From Crocinitomicaceae bacterium (GTDB taxonomy: Bacteria; Bacteroidota; Bacteroidia; Flavobacteriales_D; Crocinitomicaceae), in assembly GCA_023262855.1 (NCBI GenBank), contig JALQYQ010000038.1:21709-85708 (forward strand): a stretch of DNA of 64,000 nt, written 5' to 3'. Shown piece after piece: positions 18,868 through 29,004 of this stretch. Within the stretch, counting starts at the first letter, position 1; each line of letters opens with the position of its first letter. A program made the translations under genes and the position numbers. The notes beneath the pieces were generated by a model. It did not search any database, was not told the origin of the DNA, and saw only the letters and a program-made list of their open reading frames with translations.

Positions 18868-20916
18868 ATGAAGTTTGTCTATCCTGAATTTCTTTGGGCT
18901 TTATTCGCGCTAGCGATTCCAATCATTGTTCATTTATTCAATTTTCGAAAATACAAGACACTTTACTTCTCAAGTCTTCAGTTCATTAAGCATGTCGATC
19001 AACAAACGCGTTCTACCCAGAAACTGAAACATTTACTTGTTCTTGCCTTACGTTTACTCGTTTATACCTTCCTCATTTTTGCTTTTGCGCAACCGTATAT
19101 TCCTGCTAACGAAGGAAGTGAAACTGCAGGAAAACCCGTCTTAGCCATTTACATTGATAATTCCTATTCGATGACTGCAAAAGGAACGGAAGGCGAATTG
19201 TTGTCGGAAGCACGTGAAATGTCGCGCAAAATGATCAATGCGGCAAGTTTGGAAACGCGCATTTTGTTATCGACCAATGCGATGAGCGGAATCGAACAGC
19301 GTTTATTGACAAAAGTCGATGCCTTGGATTATTTGGATAAAATTGAACCAAGTGCATTAGTTCGTTCACTGGATGACGTGTTAAATTGGCAACGAGCGTT
19401 TATCGACAAAGAACATCAGAACAATCAAAAAATTGGCGTGCGTCAATACGTTTTCTTCTCAGATTTTCAGAAATCATCTGCTAAAACAGCCGAATTGACC
19501 GAAGATGCTTTTTCATTCTATTATCCAGTAAAATTAACGCCTCAAGCAAGCGAAAACATCTACATCGATTCAGTTTGGTTCAATTCTCCAATTCAACGAA
19601 TAGGTCAAAACAATGAATTGAACATCAGAGTGGTGAATGCTGGAGATGAAGCCTTGACAAACGTTGAATTGCACTGCGAAATAACAGGCATTCGTCGCGA
19701 TGTATTCATGGATATTCCAGCAAACCAAAAGGCGACAACGGTAATTAATTACACGGAACAATCGGGTGGATACAAAAAAGGAACCTTATCGGTCAACGAC
19801 AAACAATTGTTCTGGGATGATGATTATTACTTCTCCTATTTCGTTGATAATCAAACAAACATCTTAATCATCAATGGAAATGGCGCTACTCCTGCAGTTT
19901 CACAGGTTTACAATTTAGAGCGCTATTACAAAGTTAAATCAATAGATGAAAATGCCTTTACCTTGGATGAATTGAATCAGGTTGATTTGGTTTTCGTCAA
20001 TGGAATGAATGAACTTCCTTCTGGAATGGCGCAGAACTTGAAAGAATTTGCGCAATCAGGCGGAACATTGGCTTTGTTCCCTGGCGCTAAAGCGAACTTA
20101 GGAACGTGGAACAACTTGTTGCAAGAGCTTCAATTGCCAAGTTTGGGAGCGGTTCAAGCTTCTGGAACAAAAATCGAAAAGTTGGTCTACGATGATCCTT
20201 TCTTCCACGAAATGTTTGAAAAGAAAAAGGAGAATTTGAATTTACCAAGCGTTCGAAAAGCCTATCGTGCTATTTCTTCTGGTTCAACATCGTATTACGA
20301 TTTAATACGTTTACAAAATGGTTCACCGTTGTTGTTGCGTTCTAGCGGTTCAATAAACACATTTTTGTTTACTTCTTCCTTGGACAATGAATTCAGTTCT
20401 TTTACAACGGACGCATTGTTTCCTTCGATTGTTTTGCGCATCGGTGAAATGAGTCAACGCAAAGCTCCAATTTCATTAACCATCGGAAAAGAATCATTCT
20501 TCCCTTTGTATAAAAAACAAAGTGGTGAAACACCAATTCACATTAAGAACAAGGATGTTGATTTCATTCCACAAATTAAACGAGAAGGATTGATCAACTA
20601 TTTGTCGTTGAGCGGAATGGAAGCCTTGGAAAATTTGAAAGCTGGAAATTACGCCATCTGGGATGAAAAGAAAGAAGGCGAATTGTCCTTAAATTATGAT
20701 CGCACAGAATCTTCTATTGAATGCTTCAATGAAGCAGAAATTGTGAGTTTATTGGAAGAAAAAGGACTTAAAAATGTAAGCTTCAGTGAAATAAATGAAG
20801 GACAAAGTCTTACAAAGATTGATATTGAAAAACCTTTTGAATATTGGAAAACAGCCATACTTTTTGCACTCATCTTTTTGATATGTGAAATGTTGGTGAT
20901 TAAATTTTGGAAATAA
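18868..20916 (+). CDS. BatA-domain (N-terminal double-TM) membrane protein
   Basis: MKFVYPEFLWALFALAIPIIVHLFNFRKYKTLYFSSLQFIK and VLAIYIDNSYSM (VWA-like). Confidence 0.85.
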   Translation: MKFVYPEFLWALFALAIPIIVHLFNFRKYKTLYFSSLQFIKHVDQQTRSTQKLKHLLVLALRLLVYTFLIFAFAQPYIPANEGSETAGKPVLAIYIDNSYSMTAKGTEGELLSEAREMSRKMINAASLETRILLSTNAMSGIEQRLLTKVDALDYLDKIEPSALVRSLDDVLNWQRAFIDKEHQNNQKIGVRQYVFFSDFQKSSAKTAELTEDAFSFYYPVKLTPQASENIYIDSVWFNSPIQRIGQNNELNIRVVNAGDEALTNVELHCEITGIRRDVFMDIPANQKATTVINYTEQSGGYKKGTLSVNDKQLFWDDDYYFSYFVDNQTNILIINGNGATPAVSQVYNLERYYKVKSIDENAFTLDELNQVDLVFVNGMNELPSGMAQNLKEFAQSGGTLALFPGAKANLGTWNNLLQELQLPSLGAVQASGTKIEKLVYDDPFFHEMFEKKKENLNLPSVRKAYRAISSGSTSYYDLIRLQNGSPLLLRSSGSINTFLFTSSLDNEFSSFTTDALFPSIVLRIGEMSQRKAPISLTIGKESFFPLYKKQSGETPIHIKNKDVDFIPQIKREGLINYLSLSGMEALENLKAGNYAIWDEKKEGELSLNYDRTESSIECFNEAEIVSLLEEKGLKNVSFSEINEGQSLTKIDIEKPFEYWKTAILFALIFLICEMLVIKFWK

Positions 20917-20928
20917 AACGCATACACA

Positions 20929-22188
20929 ATGAAAATTCTCATTAAACAAGCCACCATTCTTGACCCGCGCTCAAGTCATTTGAATAAGAAAATGGACATT
21001 CTTGTAACCGACGGAACGATTGAAGCGATTGAAAATTCAATCAATGCAACAGATGCTCAAGTATTGGAAGGTGAGAATTTGATTGTTTCACAAGGATGGG
21101 TGGATTTGAAAGCACATTTTTGTGATCCAGGAGAAGAACACAAGGAAACGATTGACAGTGGATTGGATGCAGCAGCTTTCGGAGGATACACACACGTTGC
21201 GGTTTTACCAAGCACGCATCCAGTGGTAGATGGAAAAACACAAGTTGATTACATCTTGCGTCGCGCAGAAAATCATGTAACAAGCATTCATCCAATTGGT
21301 GCGATTACTGAGAAAATGGCTGGTGAAAACTTGGCAGAAATGTATGACATGTATCAATCAGGAGTGCGATTATTTTCGGATGATTTAGTTCCTGTTAATT
21401 CTGGAATTATGTACCGTGCTTTACTTTATTCAAAAAACTTCAACGGAAAAATTATCGCCTTTTCAAGAGATTATGCCTTAGCAGGAAAAGGAATGGTTAA
21501 CGAAGGTGAAGCATCTACACGAACAGGTTTAAAAGCAGATGCAACGATTGCAGAAATCATTCAAGTTGAACGCAACATTCGCTTGACAGAATATACAGAA
21601 GGTTCGATTCACTTAACGGGAATTTCGTGTGCCGAAAGTGTTGATTTGGTGCGTAAAGCGAAAGCAAAAGGATTGAACATTACAGCTGATGTACATTTGA
21701 TGAATTTGGTTTACAACGAAACTGCTGTTTTGGGATTTGATTCTAACTTCAAAGTAATGCCAGTTTTGAGAAGAGAATCAGACAGAGTTGCTTTATGGGA
21801 AGGATTGAAAGATGGTACAATTGACACAATCGTTTCAGATCATCGTCCACACGACAAAGAAGAAAAAGATGTTGAATTCGACAATGCCTCTTTTGGTTGT
21901 ATCAATCTACAAACAGTTATTTCTGCCCTATCAGCTTGCAAAGAATTTGATTTAACTGTTGTATTAAAAGCACTTTCGATCAATGCACGTGAAATTTCAT
22001 CAATTATTGAACATCCAATTGAAGTTGGAAACAAGGCTGATTTAACCATTTACGCGCCTGATAATCAATGGACTCTTACAAAGGATTTGATTTGCTCGCA
22101 AACTATCAACACGCCGTATGTTGGTAAAGATTTGAAAGGTTCAGTTGTTGGAATCATAAATAACGGTAAATTAGCTTTTAGAGACTAA
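20929..22188 (+). CDS. pyrC: Dihydroorotase / amidohydrolase
   Basis: [62 protein letters not shown]. Confidence 0.85.
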   Translation: MKILIKQATILDPRSSHLNKKMDILVTDGTIEAIENSINATDAQVLEGENLIVSQGWVDLKAHFCDPGEEHKETIDSGLDAAAFGGYTHVAVLPSTHPVVDGKTQVDYILRRAENHVTSIHPIGAITEKMAGENLAEMYDMYQSGVRLFSDDLVPVNSGIMYRALLYSKNFNGKIIAFSRDYALAGKGMVNEGEASTRTGLKADATIAEIIQVERNIRLTEYTEGSIHLTGISCAESVDLVRKAKAKGLNITADVHLMNLVYNETAVLGFDSNFKVMPVLRRESDRVALWEGLKDGTIDTIVSDHRPHDKEEKDVEFDNASFGCINLQTVISALSACKEFDLTVVLKALSINAREISSIIEHPIEVGNKADLTIYAPDNQWTLTKDLICSQTINTPYVGKDLKGSVVGIINNGKLAFRD

Positions 22189-22192
22189 GAAT

Positions 22193-22756
22193 ATGTCGAA
22201 TAAAAAGTCCTTTTTAAAACAATTCTGGAAAGAAAAAAAGATGGTTGGTGCAATGGCACCGAGCTCACGTTTTTTGGCAAAAAAAATGTTAGAAAACATC
22301 GATTTTTCAAATGCCAAAGTGTTGGTTGAATTGGGTCCTGGAACGGGCGTATTTACAGATAAAATTCTAGAAAAAATGGCACCTGATGCCGTTCTTTTGG
22401 TGTTTGAATTGCACGATGCTTTTTGCTCGCAATTACAAGCTAGAATTACAGATAAACGTGCTCACATCATTCATGATTCTGCAGAAAAGATTGAAGAGTA
22501 TTTAATGAAGTATGAATTGGGCAAAGCGGATGTTGTAATTTCATCACTTCCCTTGGCGAATTTCCCGCAAGAATTAAGAAATTCAATTCTTCACGCCTCG
22601 CACAAATCATTGACAGAAGTTGGCAAGTACATCCAATTCCAATATTCTTTGCAATCGAAAAAACACATTAAAAAAGTGTTCAATGAAGTATCAATAGACT
22701 TTACGCCGTTGAACTTCCCTCCTGCCTTTGTTTACACCTGTAACAAGGCTGATTAA
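22193..22756 (+). CDS. Class I SAM methyltransferase (phospholipid N-methyltransferase-like)
   Basis: VGAMAPSSRFLAKKML ... KVLVELGPGTGVFTDKIL. Confidence 0.8.
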   Translation: MSNKKSFLKQFWKEKKMVGAMAPSSRFLAKKMLENIDFSNAKVLVELGPGTGVFTDKILEKMAPDAVLLVFELHDAFCSQLQARITDKRAHIIHDSAEKIEEYLMKYELGKADVVISSLPLANFPQELRNSILHASHKSLTEVGKYIQFQYSLQSKKHIKKVFNEVSIDFTPLNFPPAFVYTCNKAD

Positions 22757-22873
22757 CACTTAACATTCACTCGTATTCTTTTCAGTCGGTAAAACTGACA
22801 GTTCAATCAACCTTTCTGGATTTGGTATAATTCTTGGCTATCTTTCTGTTAGAAAACAACAAATTGATACGTC

Positions 22874-23005
22874 ATGAAAACAAAACTCGACATTCAGAAA
22901 ATTTTGCACAGTCGCAAAAGCACACAAAAAGGCACTGGTTCTTTTGACAAAGCACTTATAGGATTGGGAATTAAATTCACCAAAAACGATAAATCGGACA
23001 AATAA
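22874..23005 (+). CDS. Small hypothetical protein (43 aa)
   Basis: ATG...TAA ORF MKTKLDIQKILHSRKSTQKGTGSFDKALIGLGIKFTKNDKSDK in an otherwise empty gap; below the ORF-track size cutoff. Confidence 0.4.
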   Translation: MKTKLDIQKILHSRKSTQKGTGSFDKALIGLGIKFTKNDKSDK

Positions 23006-23013
23006 GGTTCGGC

Positions 23014-25500
23014 TTAGAAATCGCCTCCACCTTCTCCACCACCACTTGATTTTTTAGGTGCCATTTCCAATTTTCCAAATTTATACGAGAACGTCAAGAA
23101 AAATCTTCTCGTAAGCCATTTGAATTGCACATCTTGGTAAATTCCTGGTTGATTTAACGTCATATAAAATCCTTGGCGATTAAACACATCCGTTACACGC
23201 ATTCCAACCGCAATTTTTCCGTCCTTGAACGTTTTTTCCCCTGAAATATCAACTGGACCTCTACGTTGCACAATTCCTTGAACCGAAACGCGCGGACCAT
23301 TGTAAGCTGCATTCACTTGAATTGATGCTGTACGTTTCCAAAATTCAACAGTTCCAGAATATTTCATGTTCCAGTTAAATCCACCAACATTCCAATTCGC
23401 ATTTGGATTATCATCAACATATTGCGTATAATTTGCATTTGCCGACAAAGTATTTCTCCACCATTTGTATGGCTTTACAACAAAAATCACTTCCGCACCA
23501 ACACTATGACTTTCATCCAAATTCGCAAAAGTAACCGTTGAAGCATTGTTCGCATAAAATTCTTTTACTCGTGTAATTACGCCCGTTGTGTGACGGTAAA
23601 AGACACTTGATGAGAAGGTTACAATTTTCTTTTCATTCATGTAGCCTAAGTCGTATGAATCAATAAATTCTGGTTGTAAATACGGATTTCCTGTACGAAG
23701 ATTGTATGGATCCGCATAACTTGTAAATGGATTTAAATCAGCTGATTGAGCACGATTGATTCTGCGTGAATAGCTCAAACTGATTTCTGACTTCTCTGTT
23801 AAGGCATAGCGCACGTGAGCTGAAGGGAAGAAATTAAAGTAATCATTCACAATTCGTATTGAATCTGAAATTAAGTTTGGAATCTGGTAGGCTTTCTCAA
23901 CACGCACACCAATTTGGTATTTAAACTTTTTAATTTGCTGTCCAAAAATTCCGTACGCACTGTACACTTGCTCGTTGTAGGCATAATTAAAATTCGAAAC
24001 CGTATCTTCTAAATAATTTCCTGAAAGTGTATCCAATGTTTCTGAGTAGGTATCCACACTTTGTTGGCGAATGATTGTTTTTACACCTGATTCTAAACGC
24101 GCATTTTGTTTAGGAAATAAATACGTAAAATCGACCTGACCTGTTGTGATGTTATTCTTTTCCTTGTTAAATAAACGTTGATTTAATGCCGTTTTCAACT
24201 CTTGAATAGAATCTGAAGCGTAATCATTTTGCCAATAAAACCCCTGAATATTATCTGATCCAAGCGACTGATTTAAATCTACAACAAGATTTCCTCGATC
24301 ATTTTTTAAATCGTGCTTGTAATTCACATTGAAATCGAAATTTTGTTGCTGTGAAGGATCTGAAGAGATGCGACGCCACAATCTCAATAAACTATCAGAT
24401 GATGTTAAGGTGGAATTCCATTGATCACCTGTGCGATTGCGTTCACCAACACTTCCTGTCATGCTAAAACCTAGCAAATGACGCGGTTTCAAGTAAAAAT
24501 CTGCACCTGCACGGAATGTATGACCGAAGTTTTGATCCGTTCCCAAACGATCCTGATCCATTTTCATCATTGAATCAGCCGTAATATCACGTTCCAAATA
24601 CATAAATTGATTGCGGTAACCATCCAAATATCTTCCAGCATAACTAGCAAATGTGTTAAGCTTCGAATTTCTAAAACTTAATGAAACGGAACCTTCAGCC
24701 ACATTTCCACCGTGAATATCACCAGAGCCTAAGTTCGAAGTAATCAACCCATTGAATCCACGCATTTTGTTTTTCTTCAAAACAATATTGATGATACCCG
24801 ACGTTCCATCTGGATCATATTTCGCCGATGGATTTGTCACAACCTCAATGCGTTCAATCGATCCAGCTGGCAAAGCATCTAACAAGGTTTTTCCATTACC
24901 CCCTGAAATTGAACTTGGTCGACCATCAATCAAAACGGTAACGGTTCCATCTCCACGCAAGGTAACTCCACCTTCTTGATTCACTTCGACAGACGGAATA
25001 TTATTCAACACATCATTGGCAGTTCCACCTTTTACAGACAAATCTTCACCAACATTGTACACTTTTTTGTCAATACCTGTTTTTAACACATCCAATTGAC
25101 CAACAACTTTTACTTCTTCTAGCCCTTTAACTTCAATACGTTGCAGTTTAATAATCCCTAGATTTGCCACTTTTACTGCTTCGGAAATTTTAATATCTTC
25201 AATCAATTCTTGGTTGTAGTCAGCAAAAATGATTTTCGCGTAATAATTTCCTAAAGGAACTTGATCGAAGGTAAATTTCCCTTCTGCATCGGTGTAAATC
25301 CCTGAATACAACGTTGAATCTGCTGCTTTGTATAATTTGAATGCTACATATTCCATCGGAAGTTCGGTCTTCGTATCGATAATTTTACCCGATACAATAC
25401 CATCTCCAGCAGGTTTTGGTCCTTGTGCAAAAAATGTAAATGAAATCAGCAGAAAAGATCCTGTAACTAATTGTTTTTGAATGGTTTTAAAAAATGTCAT
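23014..25500 (-). CDS. TonB-dependent receptor / outer-membrane beta-barrel family protein with carboxypeptidase-like regulatory domain
   Basis: N-terminal SGKIIDTKTELPMEYVAFKLYKAADSTLYSGIYTDAEGKFTF; plug IERIEVVTNPSAKYDPDGTSGIINIVLKK. Confidence 0.9.
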   Translation of the reverse strand: MTFFKTIQKQLVTGSFLLISFTFFAQGPKPAGDGIVSGKIIDTKTELPMEYVAFKLYKAADSTLYSGIYTDAEGKFTFDQVPLGNYYAKIIFADYNQELIEDIKISEAVKVANLGIIKLQRIEVKGLEEVKVVGQLDVLKTGIDKKVYNVGEDLSVKGGTANDVLNNIPSVEVNQEGGVTLRGDGTVTVLIDGRPSSISGGNGKTLLDALPAGSIERIEVVTNPSAKYDPDGTSGIINIVLKKNKMRGFNGLITSNLGSGDIHGGNVAEGSVSLSFRNSKLNTFASYAGRYLDGYRNQFMYLERDITADSMMKMDQDRLGTDQNFGHTFRAGADFYLKPRHLLGFSMTGSVGERNRTGDQWNSTLTSSDSLLRLWRRISSDPSQQQNFDFNVNYKHDLKNDRGNLVVDLNQSLGSDNIQGFYWQNDYASDSIQELKTALNQRLFNKEKNNITTGQVDFTYLFPKQNARLESGVKTIIRQQSVDTYSETLDTLSGNYLEDTVSNFNYAYNEQVYSAYGIFGQQIKKFKYQIGVRVEKAYQIPNLISDSIRIVNDYFNFFPSAHVRYALTEKSEISLSYSRRINRAQSADLNPFTSYADPYNLRTGNPYLQPEFIDSYDLGYMNEKKIVTFSSSVFYRHTTGVITRVKEFYANNASTVTFANLDESHSVGAEVIFVVKPYKWWRNTLSANANYTQYVDDNPNANWNVGGFNWNMKYSGTVEFWKRTASIQVNAAYNGPRVSVQGIVQRRGPVDISGEKTFKDGKIAVGMRVTDVFNRQGFYMTLNQPGIYQDVQFKWLTRRFFLTFSYKFGKLEMAPKKSSGGGEGGGDF

Positions 25501-25571
25501 GTCGTTGAAAGTCGTTTTGTCTTTATTGGGTTGTTAAAAATACGGCTAATCCTCAGTGATTCGGCGTATTT

Positions 25572-25958
25572 TTAGTTTAATTTAATATCAATTGGCTTTT
25601 TTAACAATTTTGCAACCGGACAGCGATCTGAAATCTCAAGCAATCTGTTGTGTTGTTCATCTGTTAAATTCCCAGAAAATTCTATTGTTTTAAGAATTTC
25701 TGTTCGTTCATCCAACTCTGTCATGTTCAATTCAATCGTAATTTGACCGATATCCCAATTTCTTGGTTGAGCATACATTCGAAGTGTAATCAAGATACAA
25801 CTTGCTAGAGAAGAAAGAAAAAGCTCTTTGGGCGTTGGTCCTTCATCTTGCCCATTCAATTCAAAAGGTTCATCAGATAGCCATGAATGTGAACGCGCCG
25901 TGTTTGTCACTTGATAATCGTAGGAAATACTCGAAACAAGTGTGATTGATTCAGGCAT
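25572..25958 (-). CDS. OsmC family protein
   Basis: GPTPKELFLSSLASCILITLRMYA ... CPVAKLL redox-Cys pattern; likely ATG (MPESITL) at 25958 overlaps the marR stop (ATGCCTGA). Confidence 0.88.
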   Translation of the reverse strand: MPESITLVSSISYDYQVTNTARSHSWLSDEPFELNGQDEGPTPKELFLSSLASCILITLRMYAQPRNWDIGQITIELNMTELDERTEILKTIEFSGNLTDEQHNRLLEISDRCPVAKLLKKPIDIKLN

Positions 25959-26403
25959 TTTTTTCGCGCACTTTGTCCAACAAATCACTTAGGGTATTTG
26001 CCTCTTCATCTGTGAGATTGGCTTTGATCAGCGTATTCACATCCAAACTACGATCCATATCAGCCAATAGATTTAATCCTTGTTCTGAGATTTTAACATA
26101 GACGACACGACGATCTTCAGAACAACGCGTGCGTTCAATCAATCCTTTATCGATCAATTTATCCATTAAGCGAGTTGTGTTAGGTGATTTTTCAATCATG
26201 CGCTCTTTCACCGTATTCACGTTAATCATGTCTTTTGCACCCCGAAGAATGCGTAAAATATTGAATTGTGCCATTGACAAATCATATTTTGACATGAATT
26301 GATTTTGAATATTCCCTAGGAAATTGCTCGTGAATCGTATGTTAACTATTGCGCGTTGCTGCGGTGAGGTAAAGCTCGACTTAATTTCTTCATCAATTTT
26401 CAT
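25951..26403 (-). CDS. MarR family transcriptional regulator
   Basis: LSMAQFNILRILRGAKD..., MIEKSPNTTRLMDKLIDKGLIERTRCSEDRRVVYVKIS. Confidence 0.92.
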   Translation of the reverse strand: MKIDEEIKSSFTSPQQRAIVNIRFTSNFLGNIQNQFMSKYDLSMAQFNILRILRGAKDMINVNTVKERMIEKSPNTTRLMDKLIDKGLIERTRCSEDRRVVYVKISEQGLNLLADMDRSLDVNTLIKANLTDEEANTLSDLLDKVREKNA

Positions 26404-26424
26404 GGTGCAAAGTTACTTACCATG

Positions 26425-26450
26425 GTAGTATTTTCAAAATTAAATACTAC
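26425..26450 (-). promoter_or_regulatory. MarR operator-like inverted repeat overlapping the -7 promoter box
   Basis: gtagtattt (26425-26433) and aaatactac (26442-26450) are perfect reverse complements; the minus-strand centre reads TAATTTTG (TAnnTTTG). Confidence 0.7.
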
Positions 26451-26516
26451 ATATTTTACAATTATCTGAAGTTCTTAATAAAGGAACTTTTTAGTTGCTA
26501 AAAAGAATGAACTAAT

Positions 26517-28994
26517 TTACATAAACTTCACCCCAAAATCTTCTGCAACAGGTAGTTCATCGAATCGAATCTGAATGAAATGTTCACCCGGCAAATAATC
26601 CTCGAAGTTCTTATCGAATTGAACGCCCAACTTGGAAGAGTACACCCAACAAGCGCGCACATAATCTTTATTTTTAAGCATCAATGTTGCCGTTTTTGCT
26701 ACTGGATCGATGTTTTTTAGCTCAATTTTAAAATCACTTGCTTGTGCTTTTTTATAAGTTAACGGCAATTCTGAAAAAGTTCTTGATTTCTGTTCACCTT
26801 TCGCATTTGTCCAATCGAGACGAACAACAATGTTTTGATTTTCATAGTGTTTTCGAATACACGAAAAATCGATCAGCTGCTTTCCAACTCCGTTTGCCAC
26901 GAGTTTGGTTGTAACATGTTCCAATTGTTTTCCTTTTAGATCAAACACCGTAAAGGTTAAATTGGTTTGAACTGTATCAACTTGATCCGACAACAAGTAG
27001 TATTCAAATACATTCTTGCCCGTCGATTTTCTTAGAACTGCAATGTCTTCGTAATCCTTCGTTACCTCGTACTGAAGCGCTTTCCAATTCCAAAAGTAAT
27101 CCATGCTCGACCAAGACGGAGCTGGCCAACAATCATTGATTTGCCAATACAAGGTTCCACTGCAACGTGGCGCATCCAAACGATGACCAGTAACGGCCAT
27201 GCTCACAGCTGTTGCTTCTGTCAATTGCGAATAGTAAACAAACTCTTCAAAATTTGCCGGCGTTCCAAATAAAATCTTTGCGTGTTTTAAAATCATGCCA
27301 TTCCCAACATAACTTTTCTGATGGTGCTTCATGACGTCAGATTCTAAATCCCAATCTGTCTTTTCTGAAAAAGTCGATAAGGTGGAATACTCTGGAAAAC
27401 TTTGAAAACCATATTCAGCATTGAAACGACCAATTTTCTTTGCAAAATCTTCCATTGGATCTTTTCCATGCCAAACACCCCAATAATGCTGCGTCCCATG
27501 GTTATAAAACTCATCTTTTCCCCAGTTACTCAAAGGTGAAGTATGACTGTAAGGCGCGCTTGATAAGGCAGAAACTTGCCCTGGAATCAATTGCTTAAAC
27601 AAGCGATTGTAGCTATCTTCAATTTCTTTTGCGTCCTTACCGTACAAGTTGTATTTCACTTGAAAGCCCCAATTTTTCCATGCAACATCGACTTCATTGT
27701 TCCCATTAAACAAGGTCAAACTAGCATGTGAAGCAATACGTGGAATTTGATAATCGATTTCCTCTCTAACATTCAATAGGAAATCAGGATCACCTGGATA
27801 CATGGCGCAAGCAAACATAAAATCTTCCCAAACCATTATTCCCAATTCATCACACGCATCAAAAAATGCTTCATCAGGATAGTATCCACCACCCCAAACG
27901 CGCACCATGTTAAAGTTGCTTTTAGCCATCACTTCCACCATTCTGCGCAAATCGGCATCACTCACGCGCGCAGGAAAAATGTCTTGAGGAATGTAATCCC
28001 CTCCTTTGCAAAAAATTGGACGACCATTTACTTTGACCACGTGGCTTGTTCCCCATTCGTCGGCCTCCATGACAATTTCAGAAGTTTTAATTCCGAAACG
28101 AACAGTTCGTGTTTCAAGTACTTCACCTTTTTCATTAACAATTTGCCATTCATCCGTGTACAAGTTTTGCTCGCCTTGTCCGCGAGGCCACCACAATTTG
28201 GGATTTTCGATGAATTCTTGGCGATCTACTTTAACGGAATTTTCATCGATTTCGACTTCACCAAATAATTTACTTTTCCAGGTTAATTTTCCTTTGGATG
28301 GTTGAGAAAAATAGAGACTCAAATCCAAATTCGCTTGATTCTCTTCAACATTTTCGGTAATAACAGAGGTTAAACTAATTTTCGCCGAATTATAGACATT
28401 GAGTCGAACTGGCTTCAAAAATCCCATTGTGTTCATACGTAAGGCCCAATCCCATCCAAATTGATATTGCGGTTTTCGCGTATATGGTGCAATTGCAATC
28501 GGATCAACGTCATTTGGTGCTGGCAAATGATACGATGCTGTTGTGTACGCTGCTTTGTGATAATTTACAGGCGAATAAAACCGAGCGTTTACAGTATTTA
28601 AACCTGGTTTTAAGTATTTTTTTATCTCAAAATAATAAGGACGAAAAGCATTCTGGGTAAACGAAATCAAGGTATCATTGACAAAAATTTCAGCATACGT
28701 ATCGATTCCAGGAAATTCCAATTCGATGTAGTCCTTCTGCAATTGTACTTCCGTGATGATAAAACCTGTCTTAAAATCCCAGTTGTATTTTTCAACCCAA
28801 GCAAACAATTGTTCATTCTTGCCATAAAATGGATCTGGCAATTCACCGCTTTCAATCAATTTCTCTTGCACAGAACCATGTGTTCCTGCACTCATCCAAA
28901 TTTGCTTCTTTGGATGAAAAAATTTCCATTCCAAGGTTGTTTGCGCCATTACCTGAAAACTAATAAACGATAGAATTAAAAGGCAGAATTTCAT
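26517..28994 (-). CDS. GH2 family beta-mannosidase
   Basis: Signal peptide MKFCLLILSFISFQVMAQ; GWDWALRMNTMGFLKPVRLNVY; MVRVWGGGYYPDEAFFDACDELGIMVWEDFMFACAMYP; LTLFNGNNEVD. Confidence 0.9.
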   Translation of the reverse strand: MKFCLLILSFISFQVMAQTTLEWKFFHPKKQIWMSAGTHGSVQEKLIESGELPDPFYGKNEQLFAWVEKYNWDFKTGFIITEVQLQKDYIELEFPGIDTYAEIFVNDTLISFTQNAFRPYYFEIKKYLKPGLNTVNARFYSPVNYHKAAYTTASYHLPAPNDVDPIAIAPYTRKPQYQFGWDWALRMNTMGFLKPVRLNVYNSAKISLTSVITENVEENQANLDLSLYFSQPSKGKLTWKSKLFGEVEIDENSVKVDRQEFIENPKLWWPRGQGEQNLYTDEWQIVNEKGEVLETRTVRFGIKTSEIVMEADEWGTSHVVKVNGRPIFCKGGDYIPQDIFPARVSDADLRRMVEVMAKSNFNMVRVWGGGYYPDEAFFDACDELGIMVWEDFMFACAMYPGDPDFLLNVREEIDYQIPRIASHASLTLFNGNNEVDVAWKNWGFQVKYNLYGKDAKEIEDSYNRLFKQLIPGQVSALSSAPYSHTSPLSNWGKDEFYNHGTQHYWGVWHGKDPMEDFAKKIGRFNAEYGFQSFPEYSTLSTFSEKTDWDLESDVMKHHQKSYVGNGMILKHAKILFGTPANFEEFVYYSQLTEATAVSMAVTGHRLDAPRCSGTLYWQINDCWPAPSWSSMDYFWNWKALQYEVTKDYEDIAVLRKSTGKNVFEYYLLSDQVDTVQTNLTFTVFDLKGKQLEHVTTKLVANGVGKQLIDFSCIRKHYENQNIVVRLDWTNAKGEQKSRTFSELPLTYKKAQASDFKIELKNIDPVAKTATLMLKNKDYVRACWVYSSKLGVQFDKNFEDYLPGEHFIQIRFDELPVAEDFGVKFM

Positions 28995-29004
28995 ACACGT
29001 TTGT

